34,040 bases of DNA from Gammaproteobacteria bacterium (GCA_016179185.1 JACORW010000082.1:1-34040); one strand, 5' to 3'. Positions 7,818-16,976 are shown, counted from the first letter of the stretch. Notes: generated from the letters alone by a model not told the origin. Numbers and translations: made by a program.

Positions 7818-8596
7818 TGCGCGCGCTGGCCGCATGGTGCCGGCGCATCCGCGAGATCCCCTCGCCGCTGGGAGCCTTCCTGGTGATCGGGGGGATGTTT
7901 GCTCTGTTGAAACTCACGCGCCCGGTGATCCCGCACAGCGTCATCCTGTTGTACATGGGCTTCGTGACGGTCGGCGTGCTCATCCATATCACGCTGGATG
8001 ATGAGCGGATCCGGCGATTTAACGACTTCTTTGTCCCGCAACTGGGTGAACCCCTCGCGCGGACCAGGCTGCGCTGGGGGCTGCTGGCGGTCATTCCCAT
8101 CGTGGCGGCGGCCTGGGCATACGATGCAACGCGGCCGGGTTACGCCCCGCCGGTCGAGATCTTCCAGCGCCATCCCACTGTCGGCGCGGAGGTCCTGGAC
8201 CGGATAGAAGTACCGGTTTGGGCTGCGGACCCGGCGAAATGGGATGACGCCATCCTCAGCGACGGAAAAAGGCTCTATGACGGCAACTGCGCCGTCTGTC
8301 ACGGCGAAAAGCTGGATGGCCAGGGGCCTGCCGCCGAAGGTTTCCGCTACCCGATCCGGCCGGCCGATTTCACGGATGCCGGCACGATCGCGCAGCTCAC
8401 GCTCCCTTATGTCTACTGGCGGCTGACCACGGGCGGGATCCAGAACCAGTTCAACAGCGCCATGCCGCGCTGGGTCGCTTCCACCGAATCATCCGGAGCC
8501 TCCTCAGCGCATATGTACGACCTCAGCGCCGAGGAGGCATGGCGAGTCATCGTTTATCTCTACAACGCCACCGGTTTCGAGCCGCGTACCAACTAG
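7814..8596 (+). CDS. Membrane-bound monohaem cytochrome c
   Basis: The 260-residue product overlaps the previous gene by 4 bp. Its first half holds about three membrane helices (SPLGAFLVIGGMFALLKL, VILLYMGFVTVGVLIHI, WGLLAVIPIVAAAWAY). The periplasmic second half has one haem site, CAVCH at residues 159-163, and a possible Met ligand in NSAMPRW. The organisation recalls membrane-anchored cytochromes that accept electrons from periplasmic oxidoreductases. It precedes the nxrA-like gene by 13 bp, so a role as the direct redox partner of that enzyme is a reasonable inference. Confidence 0.8.
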   Translation: MMRALAAWCRRIREIPSPLGAFLVIGGMFALLKLTRPVIPHSVILLYMGFVTVGVLIHITLDDERIRRFNDFFVPQLGEPLARTRLRWGLLAVIPIVAAAWAYDATRPGYAPPVEIFQRHPTVGAEVLDRIEVPVWAADPAKWDDAILSDGKRLYDGNCAVCHGEKLDGQGPAAEGFRYPIRPADFTDAGTIAQLTLPYVYWRLTTGGIQNQFNSAMPRWVASTESSGASSAHMYDLSAEEAWRVIVYLYNATGFEPRTN

Positions 8597-8609
8597 CCGA
8601 GCAAATCCC

Positions 8610-11600
8610 ATGGACCCGAAGGACACCAGCCAGACCGATCCGCAGCTCACGCGCAGGAGGTTCCTCGTTGCCGGCGGCGCGCTTTCCGGGGTCGCCGCGG
8701 CAAAAGCGCTCGGCGCGCAGCAGTCGGAAGCGGCTTTCAGCGGCGTCGCGCTTGCGCCCGCCGAGCGCATAGAGAACCCGCTGGAATACTACCCGGATCG
8801 CAACTGGGAAGAGGTCTATCGCGACCAGTACCGCTACGACCGCTCCTTCACCTTCATTTGCGCCCCCAACGACACCCACATGTGCCGCGTAAGGGCATCC
8901 GAGCGCAACGGTGTCGTGGTCCGCCTGGAGCAGAACTACGATCATCAGCGCTATGGGGATTTGTACGGCAATACCGCCACGCCGGCGTGGAACCCGCGCA
9001 TGTGCCTCAAGGGCTACACCGTGCACCGGCGCGTCTACGGTCCCTACCGCGCCAAGGGGCCGATGATCCGCGCCGGCTGGAGGGAATGGGCCGACGCCGG
9101 ATTCCCGTCGCTGTCCGATCAACCGGAGTTGCGCAACAAGTACCGCTTCGATGCTCGGGGCACGGACACATTCGTGCGCGTGACCTGGGACGAGGCCACG
9201 ACGTACGTGGCCAAGGCCATGGTTGCGATTGCGCAGACTTACAGCGGAGCGGTAGGCCGGCGCCGCCTGATCGAGAAGGACGGTTATCCGGAAGAAATGC
9301 TGGAGCACTGGGAGGAGGCGGGCACGCGCACCATGAAGCTGGGCAGTTCCCTGCCGCTGCACGGCGTGATCGGCAAGTTCGGCATCTTCCGCATGGCAAA
9401 TCTGCTCGGCCTGCTCGATGCGAACGTACGCAAGGTCGGGCCGGAAAAGGCTAGGGGAGCGCGCGAGTGGTCGGAATACACCTGGCGCGGCGATCAGGCG
9501 CCGGGCCAGCCGTTTGTTCACGGCCTGCAGACGTCCGACATCGATCTCAACGACCTGCGCTTCACGAAGTTCACGGTCCAGGTGGGCAAGAACCTCATCG
9601 AAAACAAGATGCCGGAGGCACACTGGCTCACGGAGATCATGGAGCGCGGGGGACATATCGCCGTCATCGCGCCGGAATACAATCCTTCGGCGAGCAAGGC
9701 GGACTACTGGATCTCGGTTCGCCCCGGCCTGTCCGATACGGCCATCTTCCTGTACGTCGCGAAGCGGCTCATGGACGAGAACTGGTACGACGATGATTTC
9801 GTCAAGCGCTTTACGGATTTCCCGCTGCTGGTGCGCGCCGACACGCTGAAACGGCTGCGGCCCGAGGAAATCATCCCCGGCTACCGGCTGAAGGACATCT
9901 CCGACGGCCCCAGTTTCACCATCCAGGGGATCACCGCCGAGCAACGCCAGCGGGTAGGGGATTTCCTCGTGTTTGACGAGCGCGCCCGTGAAGTCCGGCC
10001 GCTCTCCCGAGACGATGTCGGCGAAAGAATGCCGAAGCTCAGCATCGAGCCGGCACTGGCCTGGAAGGGAATGTTGCGCCTCGTGGACGGCTCCGAAGTG
10101 GAGGCGATGACGGTCTGGTCCATGTACCGCGAACACCTCAAGGATTACGACCTCGATACCGTCGCGGAGATCTGCGGGGCGCCGAAGGAACTGATCGATC
10201 AGCTTGCCAGGGACTTCGGGCGGCGCTTCTGGGATCCCGACTTCATCGGCAAGTCGCGCGAGACCTATCCGATTGCCATCCATTATGGCGAAGGGATCAA
10301 TCATTACTTTCACGCGACGCTGCACAACCGGGCGGTGATGCTGCCCCTGCTGCTCGTCGGCAGCATCGGCATCCCCGGCTCGGGCGCCCACACCTGGGCC
10401 GGGAATTACAAGGGGGCGCTGTTTCAGGGGTCGCTCTGGTCGGGCCCCGGTGTCGGCGGCAGCTATGTGCGGGAGGACCCGTTCAACCAGCTCCTGGACG
10501 AGAACGCGAAGGTGACGCCGGCCCATGTCCGTGAGCTGCTGCACGGCGAGGAGATGAGCTACTGGGGTTTCGGCGATCGGCCGCTGATCGTGGATACGCC
10601 CGGCGCGGGACGCAAGATGTTCACCGGCAGGACCCACCTGCCGAGCCCGACAAAGCTCATCTGGTACAACAACGCCAACCTGATCAACCAGGCGAAGTGG
10701 GTCTACCACCTGCTCGTCAACGTCAATCCCAAGATCGATCTCATCATCGATCAACAGGTGGAGTGGACGGGTTCGGCCGAGTACTCCGACGTCGTGCTGC
10801 CGGCCAACACCTGGCTCGAGTTCCAGACGCTCGAGTGCGGCGGCTCGTGCTCCAATCCGTTCCTTCAGATCTGGGGCGGCAACGGCATCAAACCGCTGTA
10901 CGACTCCAAGGATGACGGCATGATCTTTGCGCTGGTTTCGGAGAAGCTCTCCGACCTGACCGGCGACCGGCGCTTTCGCGATCACTGGAAGTTCATGCTT
11001 GAGGGCCGGCCCGAAGTCTACATCCAGCGCGTGCTCGACAACTGCACGACCACACAGGGTTACAAGGTCGCCGACATCATGGCCGGCAAGTACGGCGAGC
11101 CGGGTGCGGCGTTGATGCTGTTCCGCACCTACCCGCGCGTGTCGTTCTACGAACAGGTGCACGACAGCATCCCGTTCTACACCGATACCGGGCGGCTCAA
11201 TGCCTATACCGACATCCCCGAGGCCATTGAATACGGCGAGAATCTGGTTGTGCACCGCGAAGCCCCGGAGGCCACGCCCTACCTGCCCAACGTTATTGTC
11301 TCCTCGAGCCCCTATATCCGGCCGCGCAACTACGGGATCACGCCGGAGATGCTCCAGGCCGAAACCATGCACGCGGATCTGCGCGCAGTGGCGAACAACA
11401 AGATGCCATGGAAGAAAGTCAAGGAGACGAATAACCCGTTGTGGAAGGTGGGCTACACGTTCTATTGCATGACGCCCAAGAGCAGGCACACGACCCATTC
11501 CTCCTGGGCGACAGTGGACTGGAACTGGATCTGGAGCACGAACTTTGGTGATCCGTACCGCATGGACAAGCGCCAGCCGGGTGTCGGCGACTGGCAGGTA

Positions 11601-12185
11601 CACATGAATCCGCAGGCGGCGCAGGACTTAGGGATAGCGGACGGTGATTACATCTATGTGGACGCCAACCCGTCAGACCGCCCGTACGTGGGCGCAAAGC
11701 CGGAAGACGCCCGTTACAAGGCGTTCCGGCTGCTGACGCGGGTCAAATTCAACCCCGCCTATCCCTATAACGTCGTGATGACCAAGCACAGCGCATGGAT
11801 CGCCACCGAGCGCACGGTCAAGGCCCATGAGACACGTCCCGACGGCCGCGCGCTTGCCGAGGACACCGGGTACCAGTCCAACTTCCGTTACGGCTCCCAC
11901 CAGAGCATCACGCGCGGCTGGGCGCCGCCCATGCACCAGACCGACAGCCTGTTCCACAAGAAGGTCGGGACGATGGGTTTTGTGTTCGGTTTCGACGTGG
12001 ACAACCACGCCGTCAACACGGTCCCGAAGGAGACGCTGGTGCGGATCGAGAAGGGCGAGCCTGGCGGGATCGGTGCCAAGGGCCCCTGGGCCCCCGCCAC
12101 GTCGGGATTCACTCCCGGCACGGAAGATGAGTTCATGCGGCGGTATCTTGCCGGCGACGTTACCAATGTGGGAGGAAAGACGTGA
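8610..12185 (+). CDS. nxrA: NxrA-like molybdopterin oxidoreductase, catalytic alpha subunit
   Basis: At 1191 residues this matches the size of periplasmic NXR alpha subunits. The N-terminus has a Tat signal (LTRRRFLVAGG). The [4Fe-4S] FS0 site reads Cys84-x3-Asp88-x3-Cys92 followed by Cys132 (FICAPNDTHMC, NPRMCLKG), in which Asp replaces one of the usual ligands. The stretch WRGDQAPGQP places Asp295 at the position of the Mo-binding Asp of NarG. Molybdopterin-binding regions continue to the C-terminal domain (HMNPQAAQDLGIADGDYIYVD). It should bind Mo-bis-PGD and interconvert nitrite and nitrate in the periplasm. A nitrate reductase or another oxyanion substrate cannot be excluded from sequence alone. 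Beta, chaperone and gamma genes follow in the same operon. Confidence 0.8.
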   Translation: MDPKDTSQTDPQLTRRRFLVAGGALSGVAAAKALGAQQSEAAFSGVALAPAERIENPLEYYPDRNWEEVYRDQYRYDRSFTFICAPNDTHMCRVRASERNGVVVRLEQNYDHQRYGDLYGNTATPAWNPRMCLKGYTVHRRVYGPYRAKGPMIRAGWREWADAGFPSLSDQPELRNKYRFDARGTDTFVRVTWDEATTYVAKAMVAIAQTYSGAVGRRRLIEKDGYPEEMLEHWEEAGTRTMKLGSSLPLHGVIGKFGIFRMANLLGLLDANVRKVGPEKARGAREWSEYTWRGDQAPGQPFVHGLQTSDIDLNDLRFTKFTVQVGKNLIENKMPEAHWLTEIMERGGHIAVIAPEYNPSASKADYWISVRPGLSDTAIFLYVAKRLMDENWYDDDFVKRFTDFPLLVRADTLKRLRPEEIIPGYRLKDISDGPSFTIQGITAEQRQRVGDFLVFDERAREVRPLSRDDVGERMPKLSIEPALAWKGMLRLVDGSEVEAMTVWSMYREHLKDYDLDTVAEICGAPKELIDQLARDFGRRFWDPDFIGKSRETYPIAIHYGEGINHYFHATLHNRAVMLPLLLVGSIGIPGSGAHTWAGNYKGALFQGSLWSGPGVGGSYVREDPFNQLLDENAKVTPAHVRELLHGEEMSYWGFGDRPLIVDTPGAGRKMFTGRTHLPSPTKLIWYNNANLINQAKWVYHLLVNVNPKIDLIIDQQVEWTGSAEYSDVVLPANTWLEFQTLECGGSCSNPFLQIWGGNGIKPLYDSKDDGMIFALVSEKLSDLTGDRRFRDHWKFMLEGRPEVYIQRVLDNCTTTQGYKVADIMAGKYGEPGAALMLFRTYPRVSFYEQVHDSIPFYTDTGRLNAYTDIPEAIEYGENLVVHREAPEATPYLPNVIVSSSPYIRPRNYGITPEMLQAETMHADLRAVANNKMPWKKVKETNNPLWKVGYTFYCMTPKSRHTTHSSWATVDWNWIWSTNFGDPYRMDKRQPGVGDWQVHMNPQAAQDLGIADGDYIYVDANPSDRPYVGAKPEDARYKAFRLLTRVKFNPAYPYNVVMTKHSAWIATERTVKAHETRPDGRALAEDTGYQSNFRYGSHQSITRGWAPPMHQTDSLFHKKVGTMGFVFGFDVDNHAVNTVPKETLVRIEKGEPGGIGAKGPWAPATSGFTPGTEDEFMRRYLAGDVTNVGGKT

Positions 12186-12451
12186 AAGAATTCATCCCCC
12201 AGGAACCGATGGAACTGGTGGCCATGGCCGTGCCCGCCACGGACGATACGTTCATGGCAGAGTGCGTCGTGGAGGAATACCTGCTCATGGGCTGGAACGA
12301 GCGTCAGCTCATGGGGTTGTTCAAACGTCCGTTTTTCTGCGCCACGCACCGGATCTACCGTGAGCGCGGCGAGGAATACGTGCGCGCCTTGATAGCGCGG
12401 GTCGGCGCGGCCTGGCTGGACCGGCCGGCGGAGGGGGACGCCCATGCCTGA
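12182..12451 (+). CDS. 89-residue protein between the alpha and beta genes
   Basis: A GTG start overlaps the nxrA-like stop by 4 bp and follows a strong GGAGGAAAG ribosome-binding site; the 3' end overlaps the beta gene by 8 bp. The product has no signal peptide or membrane helix. The middle reads FMAECVVEEYLLMGWN followed by ERQLMGLFKRPFF, and then CATHRIYRERGEEYV, a compact alpha-helical protein with two cysteines. Translational coupling between the two structural subunits argues for a role in assembly, stoichiometry or electron transfer. The second operon has no copy between its alpha and beta genes. I do not recognise the family. Confidence 0.75.
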   Translation: MKEFIPQEPMELVAMAVPATDDTFMAECVVEEYLLMGWNERQLMGLFKRPFFCATHRIYRERGEEYVRALIARVGAAWLDRPAEGDAHA

Positions 12452-13718
12452 GGTCTACAACTGGCAGCTTGGCCGCCCCATGCACTATCCATACGCGGCG
12501 AAGCACCCGCAATGGCAGTTCGCATTCGTATTCAACATCAATCGCTGCATTGCCTGCCAGACCTGCACGATGGCGTGCAAGTCTACCTGGACCTTCTCCA
12601 AGGGGCAGGAATACATGTGGTGGAACAACGTCGAGACCAAGCCCTACGGGGGTTACCCGCAGTCCTGGGATGTCAGGATCCTCAAACTTCTTGATGAGGC
12701 CCACCGCGCACGGGGCCGCAAGGCCGAGTGGAACGCAGGGCAGGGAGCGCAAAGCCCGCAGCCCTATGGCGTGTATGAGGGCATGACCATATTCGAAGCG
12801 GCGCACGCGGCGGACCGCCGCGAGGAAGTGGCCCTGGGCTACGAACCATCGCCGATGGAATGGAGCAGCCCCAACTTCTACGAGGATACGGCGACGGGAT
12901 CGCGCGATGTCCGGGACAAGCTCACGCTCGAGCCAGCCGCCCTGCCCGAACACCAGACCTGGTTTTTCTATCTGCAGCGGCTGTGCAACCACTGCACCTA
13001 TCCCGCCTGCCTCGCGGCCTGCCCGCGCGGAGCCATCTACAAGCGGCCGGAAGATGGCATCGTGCTGATAGACCAGAAACGCTGCCGGGGATATCGCAAA
13101 TGCGTGGCGCAGTGCCCGTACAAGAAGCCGATGTTTCGCGCCAGCACGCGTGTCAGCGAGAAATGCATCGCCTGCTACCCGCGCATAGAGGGGAAAGATC
13201 CTCTCACCGAAGGCGAGCCGATGGAGACCCGGTGCATGGCGGCGTGTGTCGGCAAGATCCGGTTGCAGGGATTGGCGCGCATTGCGGAGGATGGATCCTG
13301 GGCCGAGGACCGCACGAACCCGTTGTACTATCTGATCAAGGCCGAGAAGGTGGCGCTGCCGCTGTATCCCCAGTTCGGTACCGAACCGAACGGGTATTAC
13401 ATCCCCCCGCGCTGGGTACCGCGTCCCTATCTGCGGCAGATGTTCGGTCCCGGTGTGGATGAAGCGATAGAAAAGTATACGTTTCCCTCGCGCGAACTGC
13501 TCGCGGTGCTGCAACTGTTCCGGGCGACGCAGCGCATCGTGTTCCGCTACGAAATCATCGAAGGAGAAAAGATCTTCGAGCGGACCGTCAATGGCAAAAA
13601 GTGGTCCATGTACAACGACACGGTCGTGGGCTTCAGCAAGAACGGCAAGGAAGTCGCGCGCGTGACGGTGGAAGAGCCGAAGTACGTCCGGCCTGGCAAA
13701 CATTACAACTCTATCTGA
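12444..13718 (+). CDS. nxrB: NxrB-like iron-sulfur electron-transfer beta subunit
   Basis: This 424-residue protein closely follows (from memory) the Nitrospira/anammox NxrB pattern: [89 protein letters not shown] and METRCMAACVGKIR. Four Cys groups should hold three [4Fe-4S] clusters and one [3Fe-4S] or [4Fe-4S] cluster. The first group is Cys35, 38, 41 and 45, all cysteine; I recall an Asp in the last position in some Nitrospira NxrB. No signal peptide is present, so it is presumably exported by hitch-hiking on the Tat signal of the alpha subunit. It passes electrons from alpha to the gamma haem. Confidence 0.9.
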   Translation: MPEVYNWQLGRPMHYPYAAKHPQWQFAFVFNINRCIACQTCTMACKSTWTFSKGQEYMWWNNVETKPYGGYPQSWDVRILKLLDEAHRARGRKAEWNAGQGAQSPQPYGVYEGMTIFEAAHAADRREEVALGYEPSPMEWSSPNFYEDTATGSRDVRDKLTLEPAALPEHQTWFFYLQRLCNHCTYPACLAACPRGAIYKRPEDGIVLIDQKRCRGYRKCVAQCPYKKPMFRASTRVSEKCIACYPRIEGKDPLTEGEPMETRCMAACVGKIRLQGLARIAEDGSWAEDRTNPLYYLIKAEKVALPLYPQFGTEPNGYYIPPRWVPRPYLRQMFGPGVDEAIEKYTFPSRELLAVLQLFRATQRIVFRYEIIEGEKIFERTVNGKKWSMYNDTVVGFSKNGKEVARVTVEEPKYVRPGKHYNSI

Positions 13719-13732
13719 GGTCACTGCCTGCG

Positions 13733-14494
13733 ATGATCAGCGATCCGCAGTTCGTCCCGTTGGCAAGAAGCCGCGTGTACGGGTTTCTGGCGCGCACGTT
13801 CGCCGATCCCTCGGCTGCGCGCCTGGACGAACTTCGGCAACAACTGCCGCTGCTCGAATCGAGTCTTGAGGTGCTGGGTGATGACGATACGCGGGCAGCC
13901 GCCCACCTGCTCGGCAATGCGCTCGGCCCGCTGGATGCGACAGACTTGCACGCGTCGCATCGCCGCTGCTTCGGACACGCGGTGTCGAAGGAATGTCCGC
14001 CTTATGAATCAGAGTATGGCCAGTCGCATATCTTCCAGAAATCGCAATGTCTTGCCGACATCGCGGGATTCTACCGGGCATTCGGTCTCGATTTGGCCCG
14101 GGATTTCCACGACCGGGCGGATCACATCAGCGCCGAACTCGACTTCATGCAGTGGTTGTGCCTGAAGGAGGCGCGCGCCGTTTCCAGCGGTGCGGCGGAA
14201 CATCTGGCGCTGTGCGAGGACGCCCAGGCCGGATTTCTCCGGGATCACATCGGCCGCTGGATCCCGACGTTTGCGGCCAGGGTTCGCAAAGTCGGGGCGG
14301 AAAGTTTCCATGCCCTTGCAGCGGCGGTACTGGCCGCATTTGTCAGGGCTGAATCGAGGGCGCGGGGAGTGGAATCCGCGGCTGAGATGCCGCTCAACGA
14401 GATGGGAGGTCCGCAGGACGATGAGGCTCCTGGTTGTGGGGCTTGTATCGCGGCCGGCGGCCCGTCCATCGCCAGCAAAGGTAATTCGACATGA
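13733..14494 (+). CDS. TorD/NarJ-type molybdoenzyme chaperone
   Basis: The ATG at 13733, 14 bp after the beta gene, gives 253 residues. The all-helical sequence contains the TorD-family signature region YESEYG...IAGFYRAFGLD and the helix AELDFMQWLCLKEARA. These proteins act in the cytoplasm, holding the alpha subunit until the Mo cofactor is inserted and delaying Tat export. The C-terminus ends in an unusual Cys pair (PGCGACIAAGG) that could bind metal. The gene overlaps the gamma subunit gene by 4 bp. The equivalent gene in the second operon is placed after its gamma gene, so the order is swapped. Confidence 0.85.
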   Translation: MISDPQFVPLARSRVYGFLARTFADPSAARLDELRQQLPLLESSLEVLGDDDTRAAAHLLGNALGPLDATDLHASHRRCFGHAVSKECPPYESEYGQSHIFQKSQCLADIAGFYRAFGLDLARDFHDRADHISAELDFMQWLCLKEARAVSSGAAEHLALCEDAQAGFLRDHIGRWIPTFAARVRKVGAESFHALAAAVLAAFVRAESRARGVESAAEMPLNEMGGPQDDEAPGCGACIAAGGPSIASKGNST

Positions 14495-15525
14495 ATATGA
14501 AAGCAGAGAGTGTCCCGCGCCGGCATATCCTGCTTGCGCCCTTCGTCGCCGGCATGGGCTGGCTGGGTGTCAACGCGGCGCACGGCGCAGCGACGAGCCA
14601 GAAGGCGACCTTGATCGCGAAATTCATCGATCAGGTACCGGCGGATCCCGACGACGACGCCTGGAAGAAGTCCGACGTCCTTGATATTCCCCTGGCGCCG
14701 CAGGCCGTGGTCAAGCCGCGGATCTACAAGGTGGGAACGCGTGCATTGCAGGTCCGCGGACTCTACGACGACACGCGCATCGCCTTTCTGATCGGATGGA
14801 AGGACACGCAGGGCGACACGAAGATTGGCACCGTTTCCGCGTTCCGTGACGCAGTCGCGATTGAATTTCCGGGCAATCCCGCGGCAGGCATCCCCTACTT
14901 TGCGATGGGAGAACCCGGCAAAGCGGTGACAATTTATCAGTGGAAGGCGGACTGGGAGCTCTCCCGACACGACGACGTGGATGATGCCTTCCCCAACATG
15001 GCGGTGGACTGGTATCCGCTCTCCGGACACGGGCCGGGCGAACTCACCGCGGTAGCCGATTACGGGAAGGAAGGCGCGGAGAAAGCATTCCACACTTCCT
15101 GGTGGGCCGGCAGTCCGCTCGGTAATCCGGAGCTGCAGGCGCGCACCTCCGTCGAGAAGTTGCGCGCGGAAGGCTTCGGCACGCTGACGTCACTGGACGC
15201 AGGACAACAGGATGCAACCGGCAAGGCAGAGTGGCGGGATGGTGCGTGGCGCATTGTGCTGTCGATCCCGCGCGCGCAGGAGGCATTCCGTTTCGCGTCC
15301 GGCATGACGGTTCCCATCGCCTTTGCCGCCTGGAATGGCGCGGGCGGCGAGCGCGGCGGCGAAAAGGCCGTGTCCACCTGGTACTTTCTGAGCCTCGAAC
15401 AACCCATCAGCAAGCTGGCATTCATCGCGCCGGTGCTTGCGTTTCTCGGTGCGGCCGCGGCGCAGACCTGGGCCCTTCGCGGCGCGCAGCGGGGCGGAAC
15501 TCCCGGGCCGGAAGACAGGACGTGA
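14491..15525 (+). CDS. nxrC: NxrC-like haem b gamma subunit with C-terminal anchor
   Basis: The 344-residue product has a signal peptide (PRRHILLAPFVAGMGWLG, cut near AAHGA-A). The mature part matches the ethylbenzene-dehydrogenase/dimethylsulfide-dehydrogenase gamma fold, with strand-rich segments VRGLYDDTRIAFLIGWKD, AVAIEFPG, IYQWKADW and WRIVLSIPR. These subunits bind one b-type haem and take electrons from the beta subunit. After the domain a single hydrophobic helix (LAFIAPVLAFLGAAAAQTW) and a basic tail provide a membrane anchor, so the complex would be tethered on the periplasmic face. The paralogue in the second operon lacks this helix. Confidence 0.82.
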   Translation: MNMKAESVPRRHILLAPFVAGMGWLGVNAAHGAATSQKATLIAKFIDQVPADPDDDAWKKSDVLDIPLAPQAVVKPRIYKVGTRALQVRGLYDDTRIAFLIGWKDTQGDTKIGTVSAFRDAVAIEFPGNPAAGIPYFAMGEPGKAVTIYQWKADWELSRHDDVDDAFPNMAVDWYPLSGHGPGELTAVADYGKEGAEKAFHTSWWAGSPLGNPELQARTSVEKLRAEGFGTLTSLDAGQQDATGKAEWRDGAWRIVLSIPRAQEAFRFASGMTVPIAFAAWNGAGGERGGEKAVSTWYFLSLEQPISKLAFIAPVLAFLGAAAAQTWALRGAQRGGTPGPEDRT

Positions 15526-16976
15526 ACGCGGTCATTTCCCAGGCTGTCGCGGACGCCGGCATCGAACCACTCCCGGCCCCGCGTCGCATTCTCGTGGCGG
15601 TGGACGCTTCCGACTGCGCCAACCGGGCGCTTCATGAGGCAAGCCGACTCGCAGCCATCAACAACGGCGCGGTGACAGGGATCCATGCCTACGCAGCGCG
15701 ATTGCATGACCAGCGCTTCCGGCAGATGGAAGGCGGACTGCCCGAGCAGTACCGCGAGGAGGAGGCGCTGGAGCACCAGCGCACCGTGCACGATGATCTC
15801 ATTACGCGCGGCCTCGGCATCATCAGCGAGGGCTACCACGATGCCGCTGCAACAGTGTGCGGAAAGGCAGGCGTGCCCTATCGCCGGCTCAGCCCGGAAG
15901 GCAAGAACTATCGGCGCATTGTTGAAGCTGCGGCAAATGGCGGGTTTGATCTGCTGATCCTGGGCGCGCTGGGTCTTGGTGCGGTGCCGGGGAGTCTCAT
16001 CGGGTCGGTGTGCGAACGGGTGGCGCGGCGCTCACCCATTGATATTCTCGTTATCCGCGACCCGCTGCGCGGTTTGTGTGACGGACCGTTGGTCGTTGCA
16101 CTTGACGGTTCCCCGCGTTCTTTTGGCGTGCTCAGGCGCGCGCTGGCTCTGTCGCATCATCTCGGCGCACCGGTCCATGCCGTGGCTGCCTATGATCCCT
16201 ATTTTCACTACGTCGCATTTCAGCGCATCGCCGGGGTGTTGAACGAAGAATCGAGCCGGGAGTTTCGTTTCCGCGAGCAGGAAAAACTCCACGAGACCAT
16301 CATTGATGACGGCCTGGCAAAGATCTACCGCTCGCATCTGGACGTTGCCGCAACGATTGCCCGGGAAGCAGGCGCCGATTTGAGCGTGGAGCTTCTGGAA
16401 GGCAAGCCATGGCAGGCCATCGCCGCCTATGCAAAGCGCGTGAACGCGGGACTGCTGCTGCTCGGCAGAACCGGCATTCATGCGGATCCGGAACTGGATA
16501 TCGGCGGCAATGCGGAATGCCTGCTGCGCATCGCTCCCTGCCACGTGTGGTTGAGCCGGCTGGAATATGTCCCGCCGCTTGAAGCGGTGGCGCGTGAGAC
16601 CATCGCCTGGACGAAGGAAGCCGAGCAGAAGCTGGCGCGGGTACCGGAGATGGCGCGGGAAATGGCGCGCATGGCGGTGCTGCGTTTTGTTCAGGCAAAG
16701 GGACATACGCTGATTACGTCCGCGCTGGTTGATGAGGCCACGCGCGCCCTTTGTCCCCATGGGCGCAGTGACGCAGCGGACCGGGGGAAACTCCAGTGGT
16801 CTGAAGCAGCACAGGGAATGCTGGATGCCGTGTCGGACGACGCGATGCGGCAGGCCGTCCGGCTCCGCGCCGAAAAGTGCGCGCGCACCAAAGGCGCCGA
16901 CCGGGTTTATCTCGATCATGTCCAGCCATTCGTGAGTGGCCCCACGATGAACATCGCCGGTGAAGGCAGGGCGTGA
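15522..16976 (+). CDS. Tandem universal-stress protein with two PCP_red-like domains
   Basis: A GTG start overlapping the gamma stop (GTGA) gives 484 residues; longer upstream readings are out-of-frame shadows of the gamma gene. Residues about 20-185 form a first Usp domain (ILVAVDASDCA) with a complete nucleotide-binding motif G-x2-G-x9-G-S (GALG...GS). A second Usp domain (PLVVALDGSPRSFGVL) follows, with the motif degenerate at its end (GRTG...GG). The tail holds two copies resembling the small helical PCP_red domain of protochlorophyllide reductase subunit B: WTKEAEQKLARVPEMAREMA and WSEAAQGMLDAVSDDAMRQA. It is probably cytoplasmic and ATP-binding. Its role in NXR maturation or regulation is inferred from context only. 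Confidence 0.75.
   Translation: MNAVISQAVADAGIEPLPAPRRILVAVDASDCANRALHEASRLAAINNGAVTGIHAYAARLHDQRFRQMEGGLPEQYREEEALEHQRTVHDDLITRGLGIISEGYHDAAATVCGKAGVPYRRLSPEGKNYRRIVEAAANGGFDLLILGALGLGAVPGSLIGSVCERVARRSPIDILVIRDPLRGLCDGPLVVALDGSPRSFGVLRRALALSHHLGAPVHAVAAYDPYFHYVAFQRIAGVLNEESSREFRFREQEKLHETIIDDGLAKIYRSHLDVAATIAREAGADLSVELLEGKPWQAIAAYAKRVNAGLLLLGRTGIHADPELDIGGNAECLLRIAPCHVWLSRLEYVPPLEAVARETIAWTKEAEQKLARVPEMAREMARMAVLRFVQAKGHTLITSALVDEATRALCPHGRSDAADRGKLQWSEAAQGMLDAVSDDAMRQAVRLRAEKCARTKGADRVYLDHVQPFVSGPTMNIAGEGRA

Noticed and set aside
8547..11603. Minus-strand open frame of about 1018 codons opposite the nxrA-like gene
   Set aside because: It mirrors a clearly coding gene, has low-complexity His/Arg/Val-rich composition and no recognisable domains; long antisense frames are expected in GC-rich genes.
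12321..13724. Minus-strand open frame opposite the beta gene
   Set aside because: The plus strand encodes all four FeS Cys groups of a beta subunit; the antisense product has no family features.
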